Below, one piece after another: positions 15,194-26,520 of a DNA stretch of 64,000 bases (position 1 is the stretch's first letter; each line of letters starts with the position of its first letter). The translations under genes were made by a program, and so were the position numbers. The notes beneath the pieces are model-generated. The model was given only the letters and a program-made list of their open reading frames with translations, searched no databases and was not told where the DNA came from. Source of the DNA: Thunnus maccoyii (Eukaryota; Chordata; Actinopteri; Scombriformes; Scombridae); contig NC_056552.1 in the NCBI RefSeq assembly GCF_910596095.1, positions 17,433,111 to 17,497,110 of the forward strand. The letters run 5' to 3'.

Positions 15194-16115
15194 CACACCA
15201 GCTGCTGACTCAGACATCACCTCAGCCCCGAGAAGTCTCGATGAAGTAAGAACCTTCTTTAATGAAGACCAGAGGTGGGAGGTGTCACTCAGCCTCTTCA
15301 CGGTGATAGCTATCACTCACATGTCTGGGAGAGGATGTGTTTTTTTAAGAGAGCAGTTGTAAATGGAAAGTGTGCAAAAGGCATAAGACTGCAGCTTCTC
15401 ACCTCACAACCACACAGTCTCTCGTACTGTGCTCTGAGTTTGGTATGTCTTTACATAAAAATTGGATAAGCAAGTCAATTTTGTTATCAAACTTTATTTT
15501 AATTGCTTTAGACAGCAAAGTATAAATGAAATAAATTAAATATTTTATAAATCTGAAATGTTTAGAGTCCGTTTATGTTCCACTCTTAAGAACTTTTATA
15601 CATCTAAATACTTTCTTTTCAGTGTTTATGAGATTTCTTTACGTGTCTGAGGGAACCTTGGTGCAAAGCTGCAAAACATTCATGTCATACAAGTCCTGTG
15701 GTCAGATAGATTTTGACTGATAGATGGGTTGATAAAACACCAGAAATACACATGCAACGGTGAAAAAAACTACTGCACAAGTTTCTCTCTCAAGTTCTAA
15801 AAACAAAAAAATAACACAAAAATGCTCCTGTATGTCCTTTATAATCACTAATAAAATTTGCAGAGTGGGAAGAGAGTCTACCAATGTCTGCTAAATGTTA
15901 TATTCCTTAAATCACAATGATTTAAAATAGACTTCATTCTCATGAAATACCATCAAACCTAGTCGTTTCTATGGAGATTGGTTATGTACCTGAATGTAAC
16001 TCAGTTCACAGGAAGCTTTGATTTCTGCTTAGATTCAGTTTTGGGACAATACATTTTGAAATTGGTCCATATTGTACATCATCGATCTTTCAACTATTTA
16101 CTGTCTGCCTCTATA
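15194..16115. other. il21r 5' region and intergenic
   Basis: It includes the il21r promoter, but I could not place the transcription start. No other gene is visible. Confidence 0.4.
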
Positions 16116-16961
16116 CAGTTGCATAGTTTACATACGCATGTAAGAAGCATGGCACTTAATTGATTTCAATGACTTCTACAAAACTTTTTTTGCCACAAAA
16201 AAATGTCACAAAGAAACACATTTTGTACATTTTCTGTTCTCGTCTTATGAAAGTATAAGAAACTGCTGAAACACAGGTGTCACTTTCCTTGGTCAAGTGA
16301 GTCTTCTATGTGGCCTGAAAAGTTCCTGTGAAAGACAGAAGGCCCTGCGTCCAAAACCAGCACCAGCACCTTGACTCAAGTTTGTCGCCGATCGCATGGA
16401 CAAACAAGAAACCTTGTGGATGAGTGTTTTGGGTTCAGATAAAACAAGAATGGAACTATTTGGCCACAATGCCAAGATGCATGTTTGGAAGAGGACAAGT
16501 GAAACATTCAACCCCAAGAATGTATCTACTGTGAAGCATGTGGAGGGCAGTATCCTGCTTTTGGGGCCGCTGGTAGAACTGCATAAGCTGAATGGAATAA
16601 TGAGGAAGATTACCTCAGCATTCATATGTCCACACAAGGAAACTAAGTGGTTGAACTCTACCAGTTCTACCAAGAAGAGCAGTCAAAGATCCAACCAGAT
16701 TTCTGACAGAAGCATGTTGATGGCTTCCAAAAATGGCTGATTGAGGTGGTAGGACATGCAACCAAATACTAGCTGTGCTCCCATTAGACCTTGTTTTATT
16801 GTCTGAGGACTCAGATTAGTGAATGTTTTTTGTGAAAAAGGACGTGTTTTCAAATCACTGTTAACAGAAAAAACAGTGGCAGAAATACTTATTATCCAAT
16901 CCCAATACTGCCAGTATGTACCTGTCTCTTACAAGTGTATGTAAACTTATGACTGCAACTG
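16116..16961. mobile_element. Degenerate Tc1/mariner element (Sleeping Beauty-like ends)
   Basis: The element starts CAGTTGCATAGTTTACATAC at 16116. Its right end, read in reverse complement from 16961, starts CAGTTGCAGTCATAAGTTTA, continuing CATACACTTGTAAG. It is flanked by the TA dinucleotides 16114-16115 and 16962-16963, the Tc1 target duplication. Total length is 846 bp, about half of an intact fish Tc1 element, so it is internally deleted. A transposase remnant is inside. Confidence 0.85.
16396..16740 (+). pseudogene. Tc1-type transposase remnant
   Basis: The open stretch includes SDKTRMELFGHNAKMHVWKR, PKN, TVKHVEGSILLLG and GIMRK. These align with the catalytic-core phrase of Tc1 transposases (SDETKIELFG, VWRK, PKN, TVKHGGGSIMLWG, GIM). 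The first catalytic Asp is present in SDKT. The N-terminal DNA-binding region and the DDE C-terminal part are missing or broken. It is not functional. Confidence 0.8.
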
Positions 16962-16963
16962 TA

Positions 16964-18221
16964 CATAAGGAACAATTATATTCAAATGCTCTGAACATAA
17001 CATTATAAACTATTTTGGGGAAAAAAAAGAGATTTTACCTCACTAGTCCAGCCAGGTGTGTCCATCCAAAATGTCCCTTGTGGCACTATTACTACACTGA
17101 ACTGACAAAACACATCGTGTGTATACATAAAACAAGTTTTAATGATTAAAAATGCCTAAAGAAATAAATAATGTGAAATACAATAGGACAAAACATATCG
17201 GTGGTTCTAGGTAGCGTAACTTGAAATTGGCATATGTTCATTATTGTGCAATATACAAGAGTGTTGTGCAATGTGTAGAGCAAGTGACAAGATCAGCTGA
17301 ATGTTGCTCGCGTGTTGTGGTGATTCAGTAAGATAAGAGTTGACAGTGAAGGCTCAGTTTATGTCTTTTCCTCTGAGCATTGTGAACGCATGCTGTTTTA
17401 TTGATCCAAAGACCACATTTCACCGTGCTATGTACAAAGTGCATACAGTAATCAGCTTTGAATCAAGAGACATTATCAGCAGGCTGACACCGCATGCCAG
17501 TTCAGTTTAAGCCTACTGATTAAGCTTTTTAAATCTGATTACAAAAAAAAAGATGTGTTATTACATGCATTTTGCAAGACTGTTCTCTCCAAATTCATCA
17601 CTCATGAAGCATGCTGCAAAAAGCTACTAGCAAAGGTCAAAACAACACAACTCTCACAAGGTAATTTGTTTAGTCTTCAAGAGCATTTGAACAGGAAGCA
17701 AGTAAACACTGCATGTTACTAAGCAGATAGTCATGTTGAGATAACAGAAGTTTCAGTTTAATATGGGTTTTTGCTATTAAAAATATCTTACATACACTTG
17801 TGATCATCTGACTTTACCACAGAGCGTAACAGAGGCCTATTATTATTAGCTGAAACCTGAATGACTTTCTGTCCCCCCGTGTGAAGCAATGAATACGTGA
17901 CTGTGAAGCTCTTGTGAGATGGAAATATTTTCAAGTCAATATTGTGCAAGAGCAGAAACCCTGACATGGCTGGCTCTATCTGCAACTTGTTGCAGTTCCT
18001 CTATATCTGATATGGATAGGTTATTTTTTTAGTACTTTGATAAAAAAATGTTTCCTTCTTTGTGATAAAGACTCTAAAGATAATAGGGAGATGTCACATT
18101 TGAATGTGCAGATTGCTGATAAAGATGTTGTGTTTGTCAAGATTTTGGGCGAATCTGCTGAGACTGATGGCATTTAAGGAGAAGAGCAAACTAGTCCATG
18201 TCAAAGAAAAATAATATGATA
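16964..18221. other. Intergenic, no gene seen
   Basis: AT-rich sequence between the Tc1 relic and a TTAA-flanked MITE. Its ORFs are short with no recognisable protein. Confidence 0.5.
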
Positions 18222-18374
18222 TTAAACGATAGGTTCACAATTCACTTATAGTGAAAGTGCATTATGAGGGGTCAGTATGAACAGGAGGAATGATTGCAGC
18301 AAGTTTTAATGTTCTTTTGGGCACCTAATTATTGTTTTAGGACAGACTTGAAAAATTGTGAACTTGTCCTTTAA
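18222..18374. mobile_element. TTAA-flanked MITE, copy 1 of the GGTTCACAAT family
   Basis: TTAA at 18222-18225 and 18371-18374 bracket imperfect inverted ends: GATAGGTTCACAAT on the left, and GGACAAGTTCACAAT in reverse complement on the right. Its reverse complement shares TTCAAGTCTGTC, AAAACAA and CTCCTGTTCATACTGACC with the element at 55784. Confidence 0.7.
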
Positions 18375-18772
18375 AACACACAGTCTCTGAAGCACATGCA
18401 GTGTTTATAAAAGAAATAACAATTCCCAGACCTGCAAACATTGTTTTATTTTCATTTAATATTTCACTGGTAGTGTTTACACAGTTGTCCTCAATATTTT
18501 AATTGCACGAATCCTTTACACATCTGGCAAATGTAAAAAAGAAAGATAATTAGATTAACTTTTACTAACTTACATTACTTTGCTTCCACTTGAATATAAA
18601 ATCAGTGGTAAAATAATACTGTACCTATAAAACAAGTCTCCTCTGAAGTCTAAGTCTGTACACACATTTTTTGTCCTTATTGAGTATATACAAAGTATTA
18701 TGATGCACCAGGATACAAAACATTCAAAATGTCCCTGTTGAAAATTATGGGTATAGTAACATGTACATTTTT

Positions 18773-18778
18773 TTTATT
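18773..18778 (-). promoter_or_regulatory. Candidate poly(A) signal of the tubby-like gene
   Basis: TTTATT on + (AATAAA on -) lies about 55 bases beyond the stop codon of the tubby-like gene. This would give a short 3'UTR. Further AATAAA-like sites may exist downstream. Confidence 0.4.
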
Positions 18779-18830
18779 ATTCTATCTAGATCAGGGATCT
18801 AGTTAAGCACTTGAGGCATACCAGCATGGG

Positions 18831-21800
18831 TCACTCACAGGCCAGTTTGCCATCAAAGGAAGACAAGGTGATGGCAAAGGCTTGAAGAGCACACATGGGG
18901 AAACTGTAATCCATGGAGAAGACGTTCTCCGCAACACGTCCAAACTGCATCACTATGTATTCATCTGGAAGAGATCAAATTGAGACGGATAGCGGTGAAG
19001 TCATGAACGTAGACAAAGCAGCCATTTTTATTGATGAGAGAGGAAGAGAGGCAACAAGTCAGTCTCATCTTACCGTTGTCTGGGTGGATGATCTGGAAGT
19101 TTTTGACAGAGGCCTGGGTGACACGCCCGTGGAAGTTAAGCACGTAGGACTGAGTCTGTTCGTTCCAGCTTGGGGATTTGTTCACCAGGGTGATCAGTTT
19201 GTCAGTGGTACCGTTGGCGTGGCAGACCAGTAGGGTCTCAAGATCCTGGAGAAAATTTCAGTTCACCTAAAGTATTTCAAACGTAACCTACATCCTCACA
19301 GGTTTTATCATCTGAATATTAGTTTTCAAACGTACATTTTTTGGACGAATGGACACTCTTTCACCGTTATCCAGCATGCCAGGGATGATCACCGTCATTT
19401 TCCTAGGACCCTTAAATCCCAGAACATTCGTCTCCTGGAACATGACAACTGATTGTGTTACAGGTTTTATTTGTTGATATGCTGCGTATGTGTGTTGAGT
19501 GTATATAATGAGGTTAGACTCACATAGCAAATTGCTGCCAGCTCTTGCCTCACTGATTCACATTCTTTGATGAAAGGCTTCTTCTCAGGGTTTTCTCCAC
19601 CATCATAAACTGTGAATTTTGTACCCAGGACATTGGACCTGAAACATATTAGACTCATCTCATAAATGATTCAGAGATGACTGAGTCAAGAAAAAGAACA
19701 AGTCATCTGTGTCAGGTAAAAGGTGAAAATGAAATTAAGAATAAAAAACAGCCTTGGAGTGCAAATTTTTGTTTCTATGTGTCCCTTAATTACAGAACAA
19801 GAAATAAAATTGGAAAACATTTGGTTCCAGTTTAAGCAAGTGCAGTAACATCCTCTCTTGTTCCCTGTTTTTTTTCTCTCCCTATAAAATGCTATGTTCC
19901 ACTTGCACAGGTCATTAGCTGTAGGTGCAGTATGATCAAGAACCATGGTTACAAAAAAACAAAATTGCCTCCAAAGTTTACAATGTTACATTAGGGACAA
20001 GTGGAAGTGAAAAAATAGAGGCTGAAAGCAATTTTATCATTTCAAATTTGGCAACAGCTTCCTTTCATAGATCATCTTCACAGCAGACATTTGGACTTTC
20101 ATAGTAGGAAAAGCAGGTGGAAATAATCACATTATTAACAGATTCATTCCATTTTGGTATATTTCCAGGAACTGGAACTGGGTCTGAATGCCTGAAATCC
20201 CAATATATTACATATTGCACTATATTTTACCGTATTATATATCATTATATTTGTCCACCATTTTACTGAGTTATTATTCTGGAATTTATACACACAATAG
20301 TGCCCTCAAAAAATCCCTCAGTGCAACAAAAAAAAAGTGTTTGTGGCATGTACACTACTTTCTGCTATCCATCCCCCAATAAAATGCACCACAATCACAG
20401 TCGTGAGACACTATGACACTTGTTAGTTATGGTGCAAAGTTGATGAGGGTTAGCAAGTGTCCAAAATCTCAATTTACTGCTTACTGTAGTTAGCAGTAAA
20501 TTAATATCTATTATATAGATATTAATATCTATTATATAGATATTAGTATCTATTATATAGAGAACAGACCCTTTTGACTTGTCAAAGCCGCAAAAGCACA
20601 GGTATTGTGCAGCCCAGTATTGTGCATGGGCACTTACTGACAAGGCTTACTGGGACAATTAATGGAATGGAGCCATCGTTAATATTGTTATTTACACTTG
20701 TGCTTTTTTCTGCTTTGACAAGTCAAATGTCTGCTGTGAAAAGGGTCTATAGTGCATGAGTGAACACCTAAATGTCATGTAGCATTATTATTAAAGTCCC
20801 CCACTTAAATAACACTGAGGGAGAGGGAGTGGATGCCATTTTAGGGATTTTAAAGTGGTACATATGCTTTTTATTGTGGGAAAACCATATCAGACACACA
20901 TTACTGTTTCAAGCAGAGTATTTTTATATGTCTCAATAAATATCTGCAGGGGATCTTTAAGGTTATGAATAGCATCTGTGTTTTTCTTGCTATGACATGT
21001 CAAACTGTCTGCTGTGAAAAAGGTCTGTTTCATAGCAATGTCTGTTAGTTGTGAGGACTGTTTGGTTTCAACATCAGTTGATCTCTTGCCCCTTGTACAC
21101 TTGCTAAAGGCCTCTTCTGCACTTTGTACAGAACAAAGTAGGCTTACTAAAGGGAATAAATTAAAGGAAGACAGCATGTTTAGCCTATCAGGGACCAGTT
21201 TACACCTCCTGGATGACAGATGAATGCAATTAACCAGTTGGTAGGCTTTTTGCACGGCAGACATTTTGACACATCATTACATATTAATGACTTATGCATT
21301 ACATCCCAGGTGTTGTAGTTCCAGGGTGCTGGTGTTGTGCATGCTGGCACACTGGACAAGCTCACTGGGATTCTAAAATGAACTCATCAATCAATGTTAT
21401 TGGTTACACCTGTGCTTTTCCTGCTGTCAACAGTCAAAATATCAATGATTGAGAGCTGCTTGTTTTTGCTTGGCAGTAATGCATTTTTTTTCAGTATTTA
21501 AAAGGATTTTGAAAGGTTTTTATAATCTAAAGATGTTGGAGAATTTTGCCACAACAAAGAGAGGCCATGTAATTTTTTACCTGCAGTTACAATGTGAAAG
21601 TTACCAAAAATCTGGAGTTTCATAGTTTATTTATACCAGATTATACCAGAAAAAGATCACAAATTAAATCAGTTGAGTCTTCTTTCACAAGGTAGAAACA
21701 AAACAGACGCATACCTTAGTTTTCCTATGTAGCAGTTGGTGTCTCTGGACAGATTTGTCAGGTCAGTGGAGATGAGATAGTTGGATGTTTTGCACTTCTT

Positions 21801-24624
21801 CCTTTTCCTGCCTGCCATTAGAAACACCTTGGTGGTGGCACAATGGCAAACAAATTGCAGAATAGATCAGAACAACAAAGAGAACTTAGATAGAAACCTG
21901 ACAGCAGTCCATATTATTAGGGCTAAAATCTAAATTCAAAATGATTGTTCAACTTTTTTGAGAAAGTACCAACCCTCTTGCCGTCCTCCTTCTCCATGTG
22001 GAGGTAATAAGTCGGGTAAATGCCCTTCTCCACACCGCTCCTGTCCCTGGTGACCCTACACTGGATCGTTGTGTTTTTGGGGGCAGGACGCAAGGCAAAC
22101 TTCTCAAGATCCTCCACTGATATTGGAGACGTTGGCTGAAATGACGAAGAGTATAACACACTGAGAATGATTTCACCTCTCATCATTTTAACTGCTGAAT
22201 CAGAATAAGGTGCATACTCGCCTCATTTTCTTTTGACTATACTCTAAATAGTTAAGATTATTTTACTTGTGATGTCTCACTCTGTCATTAGAGTCACTGC
22301 TTGAAGATGAAGTCTCCCTGTAGTTCGAGTTAAGGGAAGCTAGACTCGGCGTAGTTTTCTCTCCTTTGGTTGTCTTTCTTTCTTTTTTCTCCTTCTCCTG
22401 AATTTCCTCATCTTTGTGCTCATCGCTTATTTGGCACCTGGCTGTAAAAATAACACACGTGATATTACTCTTCTTTTTTTTTTTAACAGCATCATGATCA
22501 TAAAGTGTCTCAGCACAGACAGTTACTCACACGTGTCGAGTTGTTTTTTCCTCTTAGTTGATTGAGCGACAAGCCTCTGGGAGCTGTCTTCCTCTTCATC
22601 TTCACTTTCATCGTGTTTATTCTTCTTTGCCGCCTCCACCCCTGAGTTTATGTCAAGGGTTGAATCTTCCTGTAAGTGTTTCTCTGTGAAAGAAGAGACA
22701 TTTAAATGCTGTAAAAGCTGTTACATACTTATGTTGTGTATTTATATGGTTACAAACTGAAATGTGTGTAATACTAACAGCCAGATTAATGTGAAAGCTC
22801 AATGTGAAACATTGTGAGTCAGGAAAAACATGTCTATACATTCTAATATGCAGAAAGCTGATTTATTATTAATAAATTCACAAACACTGCTGTTACTTTT
22901 ACGCTCTTGTTTTGTCGTCTTGTTTGTCTTCTGTGTATCTTCAGATTCCTTCGTCTTGTCCTTCTTTTTAGTTTTTTTCTCTTTCTTCTCCTTGTCTTTG
23001 TCCTTCTCTTTCTCCTTTTCGTCATTCTGCTCCACTTCTGAAAAAAAGCAGTGAATAATTTATTAAAACAAAGTGTCTCCTCGTTTTATGTGTTGTGCTC
23101 ATGAAAACATAGAACATTAGTGGACTAATTGCTGTTCATGTAAGGTCCCAGACCACCAAGGCCCCAAAATGTACATGTATGTATTGTGCTTTTCATATTC
23201 TTACGTTTGGCTTGTTCTTTTTTCTCTTTCTTCTTTGTCTTTTTCCCCTCCACCTGGGGATCATTCTCCACTTCACATTTCACCTCAGGCTCTTTGTCGA
23301 TCTCTATGTTCATTTTCTTTGGAATAACAGGCTTCTCTGAGGGCATCTCATCTAGCGTCAAGGTTGCTGTCAGGTCACATTCGCCCAGTGTGATCTCATC
23401 CAGCGGGTTATCATGGGCGTATTCAACTTGATCTCCAGGACACAAAATAAAAAAACAAACGGTTTTATTAAATGTTTGAATTAGGCCATACTGTGGGATT
23501 TGATCATGACATTATTCCAATACTAACCACTGAGGGAGGTGTTGCTCAGGGATTGGCAGATCAAGAGAGGTGTCTCATCTGATTTGACAGCTTTGTGTTT
23601 TCGGTTCTTTTGGCGAGGATCCCGATTGGCTACCACCATTTGAGAATCAGCCCGTTTCTTTTGCTGCTTCTTCATCAACAGGGTTCTCTGTAGGAGAGAT
23701 TAGATTTTAGATATTGCAATAGCTCCACAACTGGACTCTTTTTTTTTTTAAAAATCTTTTCACTTCAGTATTTTTATCATTCGCGTTTACAGTGTATATT
23801 GTTGGTTAGGTGAAAAGCTGTGCAAGCAAGAGCATTTAATTGCTTGTACTTTTTTAATGCCTATGATGAAAAACTGACCTGACCTTAAGGTACATACACT
23901 ACAGATTTTATGAACCAAGTTCTAACTATAACCCAATATTCTATTATTTAAACATTATTACTGTTATTTTAATGAAAAATGGACCAGACCAGTAGATAAT
24001 TCATTAAATTATATTAAGTTATAAGTTAAGTTATGTTGGTTGCTGTAATTTAGGTAATTCTAAATAGAAACTTGATGAGGAATGCATCATTATTACTGTT
24101 TCCTACTACTACCATTCCTATTAATTTAGGATTAATACTGTCAGTATTGGTATACTGCTGTTGATCTTTCTGGTATCAGGTGTTAATAAAGTGCTCTACT
24201 TGAAGATAATAGCCTACATACTGTATAGTACCCACTGTAACAAGATTGTGACTTAATGTTGAGCAGTGGCTCCAAACAGCAGGTGGTTCTGACACACACA
24301 GGTAGCCATGACCTCATCAGACTCAAGAAAGCTTTATTTCTTTGCAAAGCTCAGCATCATTTTTTAATTTAAAACAGAATGTTTGCTCCACTGTCAGCAT
24401 GGAACATAAGTATTTATCTTTAAAACAATGAAAACATAGAGTAAACATGCACCGTATCAACTTAAAAGTAAAAAGATGATTGTGACTCATTTTGAAATTA
24501 TTCTTGCACAATTTCGAAATAAACATATATGTGATATTTTATGTGTAAATGACATCACACAGCTATGATTGTAGTTCTTTACCTGATTGTCCAGCTTCTG
24601 TTGTCGTATATCTGGTTCCTCCAT
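18831..24624 (-). CDS. Tubby-family protein (TUB/TULP-like)
   Basis: Tubby proteins bind PI(4,5)P2 and, in TUB/TULP3, the IFT-A complex, carrying membrane receptors into cilia. Exons: 24624-24583, 23687-23528, 23432-23205, 23037-22903, 22683-22531, 22441-22281, 22135-21974, 21827-21715, 19638-19524, 19434-19336, 19245-19074, 18964-18831, giving 557 aa. The N-terminus [20 protein letters not shown] resembles the IFT-A-binding helix of TUB/TULP3. Residues about 70-290 are a low-complexity K/E linker. The tubby domain occupies about 300-557, with FALRPAPK, the basic [16 protein letters not shown] stretch that carries the phosphoinositide contacts, [26 protein letters not shown] and the terminal [10 protein letters not shown]. 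Oddly, the usual RWQNK stretch after ETLL reads VCHANG. I cannot decide between TUB, TULP1 and a TULP2-like paralogue. The start is the only Met in exon 1 in good context. Confidence 0.92.
20079..20120. repeat. Copy of the CAGCAGACATTT...GGAAAAGCA motif
   Basis: CACAGCAGACATTTGGACTT followed by TCATAGTAGGAAAAGCAGG. The same motif recurs in inverted orientation at about 20700-20750 and 20970-21027, and in part at 21254 and 21408. Confidence 0.55.
20501..20562. repeat. 21-bp tandem repeat, three copies
   Basis: The unit TTAATATCTATTATATAGATA is repeated three times with one substitution. The unit is itself nearly palindromic. Confidence 0.85.
20567..20753. mobile_element. Small inverted-repeat element (GACCCTTTT ends)
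   Basis: The left end GACCCTTTTGACTTGTCAAA and the right end, in reverse complement GACCCTTTTCACAGCAGACA then TTTGACTTGTCAAAGCAG, form long imperfect terminal inverted repeats. They share the CAGCAGACATTTTGAC motif found elsewhere in this intron and in il21r intron 4. It is probably a non-autonomous DNA element. No target duplication is clear. Confidence 0.55.
20968..21440. repeat. Second, larger copy of the inverted-repeat family
   Basis: TCTTGCTATGACATGTCAAA followed by CTGTCTGCTGTGAAAAAGGTCTG lies at 20978-21027. An opposite-strand counterpart (GGCAGACATTTTGACACATC) is near 21256, and a third arm (GTGCTTTTCCTGCTGTCAAC) is near 21411. The arrangement suggests one or two further diverged copies of the element at 20567. 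Confidence 0.45.
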
Positions 24625-25330
24625 GTTTTGAGTGAAGAGCAAAGACTCACTGCTAATTACAGAGTAATCAAAAAATAATGAAGGATGTTCAAAAACAACA
24701 GATGAAATGCACGATGAAAGTGTTCAGAGTGAGAAGAGATTCAGTGTCCAAATAAATAGAGCACTTGGAGCAATTAAACATGGGAGCGGGTGTTTGGTTG
24801 TGCCACCCTGCTCCATCTGACAGTCTGTTCACCTGCATGTAGCAGAAGGCAAAGTGGATTAAAAGGGGATAATGTTCTTAAACTGCACTGCACAGCTCAG
24901 TCAGTATGGACAAGCAGTCTCGGGGACAAGGCAAGCTTTGCATGACTGCTTTATGGAGATGCCAGGCCTATAATGTTACAGCTGAAACGTGAGAGAAGAG
25001 ATAAACAGGAAGGTGATGCCCTGCTGCTGCCGGTCCATTTACCAAAAGTCAGCAGTCTGCATCGTTTAGCCAGGCGTAAACAGTGTAACACGGAAGCCGC
25101 AGTTATCACCACAAATTGCCCTAAAGCTTCCGAGAAAAACCGGGTCTTACCCAAGGTGCATCACTGAACGTCGCGGCATTACAACACATCTCCTGAGGAG
25201 CCAGTAAAATCTCTAAGAAAAACATCCTAGAAACATAAACAAACACAACAACAGATTAACTGGACACTCTGGTTTATCTCGTTGCCATGGATACAGCTGC
25301 CACAGCGGCGGGGAGAGAGCCGAGAAAATT
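24625..25330 (-). promoter_or_regulatory. 5' region of the tubby-like gene
   Basis: It contains the 5'UTR and upstream region of the tubby-like gene. It becomes GC-richer toward 25300 (CAGCGGCGGGGAGAGAG). The exact first exon could not be placed. Confidence 0.35.
25281..25294 (-). promoter_or_regulatory. X-box-like RFX site upstream of the tubby-like gene
   Basis: On the - strand it reads GTATCCATGGCAAC. Against the X-box consensus GTNRCC-N(0-3)-RGYAAC, the right half GGCAAC is perfect and the left half has one mismatch, with a 2-base spacer. RFX factors drive ciliary genes through such sites. Confidence 0.5.
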
Positions 25331-25814
25331 AATCAACAAGTCTGAGACCGTAATCACCACATTAATGTTTTGTTGTTCTGTGCAGTACCTGTGACAGACA
25401 GCTGGTATTGGTGCACTTTTGAAGTGTTGGCACACATTTTCATCCCGATTTGGCGCACAAATAGGCCTACTTGTTTACAGGACCGATTTTCAACCTGATT
25501 TTCTCACTGAATTAATTAACAAGTTCTGAAAGACTTGTTACAAAGTTTTTGGGCTGCATTTATGTCATTTTTAATATTTCATATTTTGCACAGCCTTGTT
25601 TTTGTATAGGTCTATTTTATATAAATTCGTCATATTTGTAAGTGTATTGAGACTTTTGTGACGCACTACAAATCATTTCATTTCCCTTATCTGTTCTGTA
25701 CCTATACCTAATAATAGGCCTTCAAAGTACGCTTGTAATAGTATAGTACTATTGTTGTTCTAATCGAAATGTAAGTTAGGTCATAGCAGAAAAATGGTAG
25801 CCTATAGCCTAAGT

Positions 25815-26093
25815 CAGTGGTTCTCAAACTTTTTCACGTCAAGGACTTCTAAACTGATTAAATTAGACCACGGACCCTCATTTGATAAGATTTTGTCCTA
25901 GGGTCCCTAATCTGATAAGATTTTGCTTTTAGATGTTTTATCACAGAAAGTGTATGAAACCCATGACCAAACTAGCCATACAGTCTGTCATTGTTCTACT
26001 TATGGATGGAATTATTATAATGAAAATACATTATTCCCCTTTTAGCTGGGGACCCCCTGGAACCTCCCCTGGACTCCAATTTGAGAACCACTG
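25815..26093. mobile_element. hAT-like non-autonomous element (CAGTGGTTCTCAAA ends)
   Basis: A perfect 14-bp terminal inverted repeat: CAGTGGTTCTCAAA at 25815-25828 and TTTGAGAACCACTG at 26080-26093. The CAGTGGTTCTCAA terminus is typical of Charlie-type hAT elements. The interior is AT-rich with no transposase, and an intact 8-bp target duplication is not visible. Confidence 0.8.
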
Positions 26094-26355
26094 CTGTACG
26101 TATAGTGCTAACAATTAGGCTGGTTGTAATAATAGTAATAGGCTGTATAACATAAGTAGCAGTAACAGTAATAAAAAGGCAGTTTTTGACCGAGAATAAA
26201 TAGGCCTCAAGTAAAATGAAATGTAAAAATATATATATAAAGGAAGAGTTAGTTATCAATGATGTCCGGTGTTTTTGTTATTATCGTCATTATTTTATTA
26301 GGTTTCTGTATGATTGTGTACGTGTCGGTAAACCGGAAAAAGAAAAAAAGGGATT

Positions 26356-26368
26356 GTTGCTAAGATAC
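26356..26368 (-). promoter_or_regulatory. X-box-like RFX site upstream of cfap119
   Basis: On the - strand it reads GTATCTTAGCAAC, with a perfect AGCAAC half-site, a 1-base spacer and two mismatches in the other half. It lies about 155 bases before the cfap119 start codon. Confidence 0.45.
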
Positions 26369-26520
26369 CGCGAGGGAGCCAAACAGGAAGTGATCCAGCT
26401 AAACTGAAGCCTGTTTTAGCTCACTGTTTCATTTCGCATCCAGAAACTTCTACTTGGCAAACAAACCAGTGGATAAATTTGTTTGTTCAATTAATGATAC
26501 AACTACAAATCAAATCAGAA

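Larger units (their letters stand above)
19639..21714 (-). other. Large intron of the tubby-like gene, repeat-rich
   Basis: About 2.1 kb between the CKTSNYLIS exon and the SNVLGTKF exon. It holds several copies of an inverted-repeat motif (20079-21440) and a 21-bp tandem repeat (20501-20562). No other gene is visible. Confidence 0.6.

Noticed and set aside
22830-23054. Ser/Phe-rich + strand ORF
   Set aside because: It is the antisense of the Lys/Glu-rich exon of the tubby-like gene.
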